From positions 62,001 to 126,000 of the forward strand of contig JAKVCC010000006.1 in the NCBI GenBank assembly GCA_022448265.1: a stretch of DNA of 64,000 nt. The letters run 5' to 3'. The notes below the pieces were generated by a model, which saw only the letters and a list, made by a program, of their open reading frames with translations, did no database searches and had not been told where the DNA came from. The translations under genes and the position numbers were made by a program. Source of the DNA: Pirellulales bacterium. GTDB taxonomy: Bacteria; Planctomycetota; Planctomycetia; Pirellulales; Lacipirellulaceae. Below, piece by piece: positions 41,771 through 49,991 of the stretch (position 1 is the first letter of the stretch; each line of letters opens with the position of its first letter).

Positions 41771-41818
41771 GGGTGACTCCAGGAGTGATCAGCAGTGTGT
41801 TTGAATCGGCCTTAACCT

Positions 41819-41897
41819 AGAACCATTTCCAAACCCTGGTTCGGGGCCACAATCCTCGGGGATCTTGCCACCGACTAACAGTTTTGAAATGGGTTCT
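41819..41897 (+). repeat. Dispersed inverted-end element, copy A
   Basis: A 79-bp copy: AGAACCATTTCCAAACCCTG at the left and TTTTGAAATGGGTTCT at the right form imperfect inverted ends. The core has GGTTCGGGG and GGATCTTGCCACCGACT. It shares order and sequence with copies at 43943 and (inverted) 33360. It lies in the gap between transporter genes and the dehydrogenase. Confidence 0.75.
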
Positions 41898-42429
41898 GGG
41901 GTAAGCATGAGCTCGCCCGCTTTCATCGGTGCTCTCCCAAGTAAGGCCAGCACCAGCATGTAGCAACAATACAGTGTAGCACCCTTACCGTTCGATGGGC
42001 AAGCGCGGACCGACGTGGTAGTGTGTCCGCTTGCCCGTGCAATAGAGAAAACGACCGATGACTAGGGGCCAAATGTCCTATACGGGTTCGGTTTTCCGGC
42101 CCCTTCGTTTTTTGGATTAAGGGGGATTTTGTGGTCAACACTCGATCGTTCAGTAGGTAAAAACGACTCGTTTTTCCTGAAAATCGGGCGTTAGTTTCAC
42201 CCTGTGTGCAGGGAGTAATGGCTTGGGCTGATGTGCCTGGACCCGAGTTCGTGGCGTGGAAAAATTCTAAGTAGCATCCGCACGAATGTCCCTCGCCGCG
42301 ACTTTTTCCGGGGTATTTCGCGCTGGGCCTGCGCGTGATCCCTTCATCTCGTTTCGTACAGATTGCCATGGCGCAAGCCCGACACAGTTTCTCCAGGCAC
42401 GGCTTTCTCCAAGTGGGAGCCTTGACTAG

Positions 42430-42621
42430 GGTGGGCATCAAACTGGCGGAGTTTTCTGCGATGCAGAGTGCACAGGCCGCGATGAATTGCTACGTAGTTC
42501 CAGCGGCGAAGGTGAATCGCTAGGGCTTGCCGAGAAGCATCAGCAGCAGCTTGCGAAGCTGTGGCAAAAATTGAGCGAGGCAGAGTGGCGAAAGCATCTG
42601 GCTAGGTGGATTTATGGGTAG
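42430..42621 (+). pseudogene. Orphan coding-like C-terminal segment
   Basis: After an in-frame TAG (42427-42429), a plus-strand frame is open for 63 codons and ends ESLGLAEKHQQQLAKLWQKL then SEAEWRKHLARWIYG and TAG. It looks like an amphipathic helical protein end, but has no proper start codon or ribosome site and no recognisable family. It could be the decayed end of a gene whose 5' part is lost. Confidence 0.25.
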
Positions 42622-42909
42622 TGCGATTTATGGCACCAGATGTTTATTGTGACGACTCATCGTGTGTTATGTGTGCCAGGGGGCATCCAAGACTAGGGCT
42701 GTCACGGTAGGGCCGTTACTTGCAAATGTTCTGGAGCAAGAGTGCGAGCAAACAGGAGCCTTTTCTCGCGGTACGTCGCTTGTTAAGGTAGGGTCTCGTG
42801 CTGTGACCGAGTGGTCCGCGGTGTGCTGCGGACCGGCCCAAATAATTTTATCCCCCGCTGGACGACGTGGTCGACGCGTTCGGGCGCCTCCCGCCAGACG
42901 AAAGCCAGC

Positions 42910-43944
42910 ATGAAAGCGGTCCTGCTCAAAAAACCCAAACACCTAGAGTTGATCGATATTGAGGAAGCCGCTCCGCCCTGCCCCGGCGAAGCGACCGTGC
43001 GTGTGCACCATGTGGGCATCTGCGGTTCTGACATATCCGGGTATCTGGGGAGTATGCCCTTTTATAGTTATCCTCGAATTCCCGGGCATGAATTGGGCGT
43101 CGAGGTGCTTGCTGTCGGCGACGGAGTCGACCATGTTTCGGTTGGCGATAAGTGCTCGGTCGAGCCCTACATAAACAACCCCGACAGCTATGCGTCGCGG
43201 AGAGGCCGCCCAAACTGCTGCAGCGAACTGGAGGTACTCGGCGTGCACCGTGATGGGGGGCTGCGTCCGAGATTTAACTTGCCGGCCCGCAAGTTGCATG
43301 CCTCTGCAGCGCTCAGCACTGAGCAACTCGCCTTGGTAGAAACTCTTGGCATCGGCTGCCACGCTGTTGAGCGAGCCCAACCGCAGTCGGGTGACACGGT
43401 GCTGACGATTGGCGCCGGACCGATCGGATTGTCCGTGTTGGAATTTGTACGCCTCAGCGGCGCAAAGTCGGTGGTCATGGATCTCAATCAGGAACGTCTC
43501 GATTTTTGCAAAGAAAAAATGGGTGTGGATCATGCACTTGTCTTCGAGGGCGACGGGGCGTCCGCGCTCGAAAGCTTCGAGGAGATTACCAATGGCAACC
43601 TTGCAAAAATTGTGATCGACGCTACGGGCAACCATGTTTCGATGTCTGGCGCTTACAACTTTGTCGGCTACACAGGCAAGCTGGTCTTGGTGGGGCTGAC
43701 GGTATCGCCGATAACGTTTACGCAAAAAAAAATGCATGCCCGTGAAATGACGTTTTTGGCCAGCCGCAACGCGCTGCCCGAAGATTTCCGGAGGATCATC
43801 GCCCACATCGAGCGGGGCGAAATCAATACACAACCCTGGATTACCCATCGCAGCAGCATGGCAGAACTCATCGACGTGTTTCCCAATTACACCCGTCCAG
43901 AAACCGGTGTCGTTAAAGCCATGGTTGCCGTCGAAAATGAGTAG
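42910..43944 (+). CDS. Zinc-type alcohol dehydrogenase (MDR; L-idonate/galactonate dehydrogenase-like)
   Basis: A 344-residue medium-chain dehydrogenase. The start was set at MKAVLLKKPKHLELIDI. Catalytic-zinc residues are seen in VGICGSDISGYLG (Cys) and RIPGHELGVEV (His, Glu). The structural-zinc loop lacks the first two cysteines of the usual CxxCxxC set (NNPDSYASRRGRPNCCSE). The Rossmann loop is TIGAGPIGLSVLEF. The related group oxidises sugar acids and polyols such as L-idonate or L-galactonate. In this operon it may oxidise an intermediate of deoxy-sugar breakdown. The stop codon merges with a dispersed repeat. Confidence 0.85.
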   Translation: MKAVLLKKPKHLELIDIEEAAPPCPGEATVRVHHVGICGSDISGYLGSMPFYSYPRIPGHELGVEVLAVGDGVDHVSVGDKCSVEPYINNPDSYASRRGRPNCCSELEVLGVHRDGGLRPRFNLPARKLHASAALSTEQLALVETLGIGCHAVERAQPQSGDTVLTIGAGPIGLSVLEFVRLSGAKSVVMDLNQERLDFCKEKMGVDHALVFEGDGASALESFEEITNGNLAKIVIDATGNHVSMSGAYNFVGYTGKLVLVGLTVSPITFTQKKMHAREMTFLASRNALPEDFRRIIAHIERGEINTQPWITHRSSMAELIDVFPNYTRPETGVVKAMVAVENE

Positions 43945-44020
43945 AACCATTTTCAAAACCTGGTTTTGGGGTGACAGATCTCCGGGATCTTGCGATCGAC
44001 TGGGGTTTTGAAATGGGCTT
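43943..44020 (+). repeat. Dispersed inverted-end element, copy B
   Basis: A 78-bp copy starting AGAACCATTTTCAAAACCTGG and ending TTTTGAAATGGGCTT. Its first two bases are the last two of the dehydrogenase TAG stop codon, and it fills most of the gap before the isomerase gene. An ATG inside it (43971) is in frame with the isomerase but encodes only repeat sequence. Confidence 0.75.
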
Positions 44021-44045
44021 GAAGGACCAAAGGACCAGCGACCCA

Positions 44046-44888
44046 ATGACCAAGGCCCCATTGTTCAAATCGTGCGTCACGATCAGTCTTGTCGAGCAGG
44101 CCCGCGGAGGGCCGTTTGTTTTTTGGGACGGATTGGCAGATGGCATTGAAAAGGCGGCGGACCTTGGGTTCGATGCGGTGGAGCTGTTTTTGCCATCATC
44201 CACAGCGGTCCGTGGCGACGAAGTCCAGCAACTACTCGCCGGTACAGATCTAAGCGTTGGGGCGGTGGGCACCGGCGCGGGCATGGTCATTCACCAACTA
44301 AGCCTGACCGACCCCGATGCGGGCCGACGGTCGGCTGCGTGCGACTTCATCAAGTCGATGATCGATTTCGGTGGACCAATGGGCGCGCCGGCGATTATCG
44401 GTTCGATGCAGGGCCGTCATGGTGGCGACGTGAGCCGTGAGCAAGCCCTTGGTTGGCTTGGCGAAGCACTCACAACGCTTGGCGACCATGCTAGGCAATA
44501 TGACGTGCCATTGATCTACGAACCGCTCAACCGTTACGAAACCAATCTGGCCAACACGATCGGCCAGGGAGTTGCCCTGCTCCATGCGTGTGGCGCTCAA
44601 AATGTGGTGCTTCTCGCCGACCTGTTTCACATGAATATCGAGGAGGCCGATATCGCAGCAGCTATCCGTACTGGCGGACGCCAAATCGGTCACGTGCACT
44701 ATGTCGATTCTAACCGCCAGGCGGTTGGCTTTGGTCACACAGACTTCGTGCCTATCACTAATGCGCTCAAAGAGATTGATTACGATGGCTACTTATGTGC
44801 TGAAGCGTATCCAATTCCGGACAGTAGTACGGCGGCCAAGATGACCGTTGCAGCTGTCGACGCAGCAAATCAGATTTTGTTAAAATGA
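44046..44888 (+). CDS. Sugar isomerase/epimerase (TIM barrel, hydroxypyruvate isomerase-like)
   Basis: A 280-residue protein. The start at MTKAPLFKSCVTISLVEQ was chosen because the 25 codons before it are derived from the repeat element. Xylose-isomerase-like TIM-barrel motifs are LGFDAVELFLPS, VPLIYEPLNRYET (metal-binding Glu149), VVLLADLFHMNIEEADI, IGHVHYVDSNRQAVGFGHTD and GYLCAEAYP, so the full set of metal ligands appears present. It lies in the sugar catabolic operon. D-psicose/tagatose 3-epimerase or hydroxypyruvate isomerase-like specificity is possible. Confidence 0.82.
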   Translation: MTKAPLFKSCVTISLVEQARGGPFVFWDGLADGIEKAADLGFDAVELFLPSSTAVRGDEVQQLLAGTDLSVGAVGTGAGMVIHQLSLTDPDAGRRSAACDFIKSMIDFGGPMGAPAIIGSMQGRHGGDVSREQALGWLGEALTTLGDHARQYDVPLIYEPLNRYETNLANTIGQGVALLHACGAQNVVLLADLFHMNIEEADIAAAIRTGGRQIGHVHYVDSNRQAVGFGHTDFVPITNALKEIDYDGYLCAEAYPIPDSSTAAKMTVAAVDAANQILLK

Positions 44889-44949
44889 CAGGCTGCCCAC
44901 ACATCGCCTGGCTGCGGCAACCTCGTGCTTCAACCCGAACAAGAACGAC

Positions 44950-45396
44950 ATGCTAAATCACACCCTGATCCACCCGGAAATCAGCGCTATCTTGGCCCGC
45001 GCGGGTCATAGCAGCAAAGTCCTCATCGCGGACGGCAACTACCCGGCGTCGAGCACTATGGGTCCCAGTGCTGAGCTTATCAGCCTCAACCTGGCGCCTG
45101 GCTTGGTCACGGTGAACCAGGTTCTGGAAGTGTTAGCCACGGCTATTCCGATTGAAGCCGTCAACACTATGGGCATGCCGGAGGATGACCCGCATAGGCT
45201 CGACCGCGATCCGCCGGTGTGGGACACGTATCGCACCACGCTCAAGGCGGCTCAGCTCGACATCGAGTTGCAACCGGTCGACCGCTGGGAGTTTTATGAT
45301 GCGGTTGCGAGTCGCGATCACGTCCTTACGATTCAAACCGGCGACCAGGCCCTTTGGGCTAATCTGCTGCTTACCGTTGGGGTCCGGCAATCCTGA
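44950..45396 (+). CDS. fucU: RbsD/FucU-type sugar mutarotase
   Basis: A 148-residue protein with a standard RbsD/FucU length. ILARAGHSSKVLIADGNYP holds the catalytic His (20) and Asp (28) of the family, and the C-terminal RWEFYDAVASRDHVLTIQTGD contains the YxxxxxR-type substrate region. FucU interconverts alpha and beta L-fucose; RbsD works on D-ribose pyran/furan forms. The aldo-keto reductase and lactonase that follow favour fucose. A 67-nt gap separates it from the next gene. Confidence 0.88.
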   Translation: MLNHTLIHPEISAILARAGHSSKVLIADGNYPASSTMGPSAELISLNLAPGLVTVNQVLEVLATAIPIEAVNTMGMPEDDPHRLDRDPPVWDTYRTTLKAAQLDIELQPVDRWEFYDAVASRDHVLTIQTGDQALWANLLLTVGVRQS

Positions 45397-45463
45397 TCGG
45401 AATTGCCGCAAGCGAACATTGCCCGTTTTCGCCAAACGCGACGCGCGAGCAGAGCAAGAGAAA

Positions 45464-46402
45464 ATGGAAAAACGCCCTTTAGGAAAAACTGGCCTGCGAC
45501 TGCCGGTGCTCAGCTTTGGCGCTTCGTCGCTTGGTGCTGAATTTCGCGACATCGACATCCCAGAAGCCCTAAGCTGCGTTCGCGTCGCGCTGGATCACGG
45601 CCTGGATTTTATCGATACCTCGCCGTTCTACGGCTGTGGCATGTCGGAAGTCTTATTGGGCCGCGCTCTACAAGGTGTGCCTCGCGATCGTTATCTTCTG
45701 GGCAGCAAGCTCGGTCGTTATTCGAGCAAACACTTTGATTTTTCGGCGCGTCGCGTGGTGGAAAGTGTCGATGTGAGCCTGCAGCGATTGAAAGTCGATT
45801 ACCTGGATATTTGCTTGTGTCACGATATTGAGTTTGTCGAAATGTCACAAATTGTTGATGAGACGCTCCCCGCGCTAAAAAAAATCCAAGCGCAAGGTAA
45901 GGTGCGTTTTGTAGGGATCTCCGGATATCCCATGAAGATATTTCGATACGTATTGGGCCACACTGATCTCGACGTAGTGCTGTCTTACAACCATTACACT
46001 TTGCAGAACACTATGTTTTCAGACCTGGTGCCGCTACTGAAAAAGAGAGAAGTCGGCATTATGAACGCGGCTCCCTTCTCAGCGAGGCTGCTAACCAATG
46101 CTCCACTTCCGATTTGGCATAAAGCTACCGAACAGGTTCGAGCCGTTGCCCGCCGAGCGGCCGAGCACTGCACCGCCTGCGGTGTCGATATTGCCCAGTT
46201 GGCGTTGCAATATTCCATCGCCAATCCCGACATGACTACTTGCATTACTGGTTCGGCAAACCCGGGCCGCGTTGCCCAATGGGCTGCGTGGGCGGCTGAG
46301 CCACTCAACGAGCAATTGGTCGCTGAAGTACAAGCGATTCTGGACCCGATCCACAACTGGTTCTATATCGAGGGCCGTCCGGAAAACAACGACGGCCTCT
46401 AG
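45464..46402 (+). CDS. Aldo-keto reductase, candidate L-fucose dehydrogenase
   Basis: A 312-residue AKR. The start was set at MEKRPLGKTGLRLPVLSFG; the longer frame overlaps fucU and is not conserved. The catalytic tetrad is visible: Asp51 and Tyr56 (DTSPFYG), Lys82 (GSKLGRY), His120 (CLCHDIEF). It belongs to the group that includes D-threo-aldose 1-dehydrogenase/L-fucose dehydrogenase, which oxidises L-fucose to L-fucono-lactone with NAD(P). Neighbouring mutarotase and lactonase genes support this reading. Confidence 0.85.
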   Translation: MEKRPLGKTGLRLPVLSFGASSLGAEFRDIDIPEALSCVRVALDHGLDFIDTSPFYGCGMSEVLLGRALQGVPRDRYLLGSKLGRYSSKHFDFSARRVVESVDVSLQRLKVDYLDICLCHDIEFVEMSQIVDETLPALKKIQAQGKVRFVGISGYPMKIFRYVLGHTDLDVVLSYNHYTLQNTMFSDLVPLLKKREVGIMNAAPFSARLLTNAPLPIWHKATEQVRAVARRAAEHCTACGVDIAQLALQYSIANPDMTTCITGSANPGRVAQWAAWAAEPLNEQLVAEVQAILDPIHNWFYIEGRPENNDGL

Positions 46403-46446
46403 TCGCTTAAGCTAGGAGTCGGCCACTTGCGAGTCATAAACCTTCC

Positions 46447-47319
46447 ATGATCGACGCCCACCAACACTTCTGGGATCGCACTCGCATTGATTTTGACCAT
46501 GCCTGGCAAGAAGGCTCTGGCATGGAAAAAATCTGCAGATCTTTTTTGCCGACAGACCTGAAGCCCCTTCTTGAAGGAGCGGGCGTCGATCGTAGTGTGT
46601 TTGTGCAAACCCAGCACAAACTGGAAGAAAATCGCTGGGCATTAGGCCTGGCCGAACAATATGATTTTATCGCCGGTGTGGTTGGATGGATTGATTTGGC
46701 CAGTTCGGCCTGCGAACAGCAACTACTGGAGTTTGAAGACTGCCCTAAGTTTGTGGGCGTCCGGCACGTGACGCAAGACGAACCGGACGATGATTTTATT
46801 GTCCGCAGTGACGTGCTGCGCGGGCTGAAGATACTCGAAAAGCACGAGGTCCCGTTCGATCTTTTGTTTTTCGTCAAGCACCTGCACCATGCGGAGCGAC
46901 TGGGCCGCGAACTCCCTGACCTGCCCATGGTCATCGATCACATTGCCAAGCCAGAAATCAAATCCGGCCGCATCGACAATTGGCGCAGCAGTTTTTCCAG
47001 GGCGGCAAGCTGCGATAATATCTACTGCAAACTATCTGGGATGATTACAGAAGCAGATTGGGAAAACTGGAAGCCGTCTGACCTCAAGCCGTATGTAGAA
47101 ACCGCCTTAGACTTGTTTGGACCAGAGAGACTGATGTATGGTTCAGATTGGCCCGTATGCGAGTTGGCCGGTTCGTATCAGCAGCAGTTTGACGCCGTCT
47201 GTGAAGCGGTTGGTCCACTTGGCGAATCAGAAGTAACAGCGATATTTGGCGGCACGGCTGCGCGGTTTTACGGGCTAGGTGCGTTGCCCAATGCGAGTCT
47301 TGTATACCAAACAACATAG
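46447..47319 (+). CDS. Amidohydrolase, candidate L-fuconolactonase
   Basis: A 290-residue amidohydrolase_2 TIM barrel (COG3618-type). N-terminal MIDAHQHFWD has the metal-binding His-x-His; ending YGSDWPVCEL has the metal Asp; VIDHIAKPEI has another His. This family hydrolyses sugar lactones, notably L-fuconolactone and related ones. It follows the AKR by about 44 nt, so the lactone made there would be its substrate, giving L-fuconate. The L-fuconate dehydratase and later enzymes are not in the window. Confidence 0.85.
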   Translation: MIDAHQHFWDRTRIDFDHAWQEGSGMEKICRSFLPTDLKPLLEGAGVDRSVFVQTQHKLEENRWALGLAEQYDFIAGVVGWIDLASSACEQQLLEFEDCPKFVGVRHVTQDEPDDDFIVRSDVLRGLKILEKHEVPFDLLFFVKHLHHAERLGRELPDLPMVIDHIAKPEIKSGRIDNWRSSFSRAASCDNIYCKLSGMITEADWENWKPSDLKPYVETALDLFGPERLMYGSDWPVCELAGSYQQQFDAVCEAVGPLGESEVTAIFGGTAARFYGLGALPNASLVYQTT

Positions 47320-47625
47320 GTTCCCCCGAAAGAAATCTAGAATCGGAGATTAGTGGTATACGCTTCCGAGCGATGTTGGGACGCATCCATGTCCTGCACG
47401 CTCAGGACCCCCTGCAGGGTCTTATGCCCGATCGGAGTGGCAGCCGCTGCTTGCTTTCAATCTCCAGTTTGGTACCGCCCCAAATATGTCGGCCCTTGTG
47501 GTGTGATTGTTTGTGGAGCGATGCGAATCCCTCATTGAACCATACAGGGCATTTATCAAAATTGGACTCGACATACGGATGCACGCTCTCCTGCACCAGA
47601 GTTCCTCCGCTGGTGCTGACATTTA
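47320..47625. other. Intergenic region between convergent units
   Basis: About 300 bp between the lactonase and the subtilase-like gene, mostly taken by the metallopeptidase fragment. No clear terminator is seen. Confidence 0.4.
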
Positions 47626-47632
47626 TTATGAG
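47402..47632 (-). pseudogene. Fragment of a gluzincin-type metallopeptidase
   Basis: The minus frame directly after the subtilase-like gene reads LIINVSTSGGTLVQESVHPY, then VESNFDKCPVWFNEGFASLH and KGRHIWGGTKLEI. This matches a bacterial peptidase family whose metal site is HExxHP...NFP.CP.WFNEGL.SLYEQ. The first His of HExxH is Gln here (QESVH), so the zinc site is broken. The N-terminal part of the gene is missing and the frame ends early. I read it as a decayed gene fragment. Confidence 0.6.
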
Positions 47633-49251
47633 CGTCTTGTCCGGTGACGATAGTTGCTGAGCATCGTGAGCGCAGCTGCAACGAAAAGTATGGCACTGGA
47701 GGGCTCGGGAACCGGCATGATCTGCCAAGCAATCCCGTAGTCCCACTCGAACAAGCCGCCCACTCCAACGACTCGCATTTCGTACTCGTTTCCGGCAACT
47801 AGTCCATCGAAGAAAATATTCTCGGTGTTCTCGGTCGTACTGTCTGAGGTGGCGCCCAGGGTGGTAATCTTGGTGCCAAGGGTGGCGTCCCACAACTCGA
47901 GATCCAGGTTGTAGAGCAGAGTGGGCCCAATGGAGACGGGTATCGTGGCGCCAAGGTCGGCCTGGATATCGATATTCCACACCAGCGATGCCTTAAGCAC
48001 CTGATCTTGAACGCCTGCGGTAAAACCGTAGGTGCCCGTCGCATTGGTGCCGCCGACACCCCCAAAGCTGGGGTCGTAATCCCAGCCGTGAGTTGCGATG
48101 TTGCTGCCGTTGCCATCTTCCACGCTGTCGTGTACGCCACCGGCGAGCACGTTGTAACTGTGCAGCATGTTGACCTGTCCGGCGCCATAGTCCAGATCAA
48201 GATTGTTGGCGGTGTCGATGTTGTAATTGTCAAGCACGTTGAGAGTTGGATCGCCACCATCGGCCGACCTTGTCGCACTCGCCATCAATACCGCTCGGAT
48301 TACCTCCGAAGTCTCGGCATGGTAGATAGTGCGCGTATCGTTGGTAATCTGACTACCACCGGAGAGGGCACCGTTTTGCGCTGTTTCCAGCAGTAGTGCG
48401 GCCACCGCGGAAACCACAGCAGATGCCTTGCTGGTGGTCGTGGTTGGCGCGACGAGCGAAGGTGCCTCACGGCCTGCCGTATACACCGAATCCACAGCCT
48501 TCGTTCCCTCCGCGTGGATGCCGTTGGTGCGGCCGACAGAAATTTCGTTGAATCCACTGGCGAATACTTCCCGGGCCCCACTTGGGCTAACGCCGGCAAT
48601 CTGTAGAAAATCGTCGTGCTCCACGATGTAATCGATTCGACGCAATAGTTCCCCGTTGATTGATGTTGAGTTGTGGCTAAACGACCAACTGTGGTTGGCA
48701 ATCCTCGCATCGGACTTGTACGGCAGTATCAGCCCGCCCTGCTCGACGTTGAGGAATCCCGATGTATCAGGGGTGACATTAAAGGCCCCGCTGCCGATGT
48801 GGGTGGCGTCGTATCCCATCCAATGAAACGCCTCGTAGCCATCGATATCGGAGATCGCGGGCGCAATGCTGTCGGTTGTGCCGTAATAGTACCTCGCTAT
48901 ACCATTGGCATGCGAAGAGAACCCGGTGCTGCCCTGAGTGACTCCGGCGTTCAATGTGCTGTTGACGTATGCGCCGCCAAATACAGCCGGATTGGGACAG
49001 TAGTCGGTAAATCCGGAACCATTATGAGTCGCTTCGACGTGCTGCACACGGATTCCGGTGCCGTCTGGTGTGTTGGCTCCCAGTTGAGAAGCTAGCTCCG
49101 TATGGCCTATGTCGGTGGCATAGGGAGCGATGGCCTTGGCACGGCGGCTACCGAGCGAAATGAGTAAGAAAGACAGAAAGAAAAGGCACGCGTACAAACT
49201 CCGCGCGCCCAAGGGGCCAGGGAGCCCCTTCACGGCTGTACTCAGTTGCAT
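47626..49251 (-). CDS. Degenerate subtilase-like PEP-CTERM protein
   Basis: A 541-residue exported protein with signal peptide (about 1-40). The fold order is that of subtilisin-like proteases: GTGIRVQHVEAT at the Asp region, TGFSSHANGIARYYYG at the His region, and TTTSKASAVVSAVAALL at the Ser region. The catalytic His position appears to be Phe and the Asp region has Glu, while Ser seems retained, so activity is doubtful. A C-terminal beta domain (VWNIDIQADLG, DLELWD) and a PEP-CTERM signal (VPEPSSAILF with RHRTRRS) follow. It could be a binding rather than cleaving surface protein. Confidence 0.75.
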   Translation of the reverse strand: MQLSTAVKGLPGPLGARSLYACLFFLSFLLISLGSRRAKAIAPYATDIGHTELASQLGANTPDGTGIRVQHVEATHNGSGFTDYCPNPAVFGGAYVNSTLNAGVTQGSTGFSSHANGIARYYYGTTDSIAPAISDIDGYEAFHWMGYDATHIGSGAFNVTPDTSGFLNVEQGGLILPYKSDARIANHSWSFSHNSTSINGELLRRIDYIVEHDDFLQIAGVSPSGAREVFASGFNEISVGRTNGIHAEGTKAVDSVYTAGREAPSLVAPTTTTSKASAVVSAVAALLLETAQNGALSGGSQITNDTRTIYHAETSEVIRAVLMASATRSADGGDPTLNVLDNYNIDTANNLDLDYGAGQVNMLHSYNVLAGGVHDSVEDGNGSNIATHGWDYDPSFGGVGGTNATGTYGFTAGVQDQVLKASLVWNIDIQADLGATIPVSIGPTLLYNLDLELWDATLGTKITTLGATSDSTTENTENIFFDGLVAGNEYEMRVVGVGGLFEWDYGIAWQIMPVPEPSSAILFVAAALTMLSNYRHRTRRS

Positions 49252-49991
49252 TGGTTCTTACTCTGACAGTGTTGGAAAAGCATGCCCCTTCTTACGGTTG
49301 AGTATAGCCACAACAGCGGATTCGGCAACGAAATGGCATGCGGAGCGAATCGAAAGTGGAACCCTTCCCGGCGGTGCCACCAAAAACCGGCATGTCCGTT
49401 GTAATCCGACCAGTGTTCGAATAGACGAAGCGAGGATTCTGCAGGGCGCGCGCTCGTCTTGGTCGAGCCTCCGAGTGTTTAAAAGCCCAAGTGGCGCGTA
49501 GAATCGACGTGGCCCAGGCGCTGCCTGTTTGTTTGCGGAATAGCCTGGATGTTCTTGGAACTTGTTTTAATGTCGCAACTGAATTGGTCTGCATATTTGT
49601 TGCGTGCCTCTCCGGCTTCAGCAGCGATTGAAGCATCCATAGTCGTTTTTGTTAGTTTCATTGTGAGGTTCCATTAGTCGGTCGTGTGTTGCGACAAGCC
49701 CTTTCGGTTCAGGGTCACGCGATTGCATTCGCAATATGCCGACAATTCCATGTCGCCAGATAGTCGACACCATCTGCCACAATGCCTCTAACGACTACTA
49801 AGCCCGTTGCCAGGAGCTACCTAGCTAGATTTAGAGCCAGCCGTGATCTAGAGAAAAACGGCTTGTGGCTGCGATGAATGAAGTGCCTTCAGGATCAAAT
49901 GAAAAACGCTTACAATGCATTTGAGAGAGTTTTCAAGTCGGCCCAAGGTCGTGCCGCGACTATTGTTCGCAATATTAAGAACCGCTTCACG
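49252..49991. other. Intergenic region with a possible small fragment
   Basis: About 740 bp. The only protein-like segment is a possible rubrerythrin-like fragment on the minus strand (listed). The frame of the DUF1593 gene is open from 49878. Confidence 0.45.
49479..49661 (-). pseudogene. Possible N-terminal fragment of a rubrerythrin-like protein
   Basis: A 60-codon ATG frame begins MKLTKTTMDASIAAEAGEAR and continues NKYADQF. This resembles the rubrerythrin start, in which a Glu-containing helix has the form GES.ARNKY. The similarity stops after about 30 residues and the rest is unrelated, as expected from a truncated gene. The match is short, so confidence is low. Confidence 0.3.

Larger units (their letters stand above)
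41546..42909. other. Intergenic region with repeats and a very small gene
   Basis: About 1.36 kb inside an otherwise tight sugar operon. It contains a 3 x 20-bp tandem repeat, a tiny basic gene on the minus strand, one copy of the dispersed element and an orphan C-terminal coding-like segment at 42430-42621, all listed separately. Other overlapping frames (41923-42523) have no protein-like character. Confidence 0.5.

Noticed and set aside
41923-42441. A 172-codon minus-strand frame
   Set aside because: Composition rich in Cys, Arg and His with no domain; probably non-coding.
42943-44061. Long minus-strand frame opposite the zinc dehydrogenase gene
   Set aside because: It mirrors the real gene and has no recognisable domain; the plus-strand protein has clear MDR motifs.
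45152-45463. Longer N terminus for the aldo-keto reductase overlapping fucU
   Set aside because: The extra 104 codons are the shadow of fucU in another frame and carry no conserved sequence; the AKR starts at MEKRPLGKTG.
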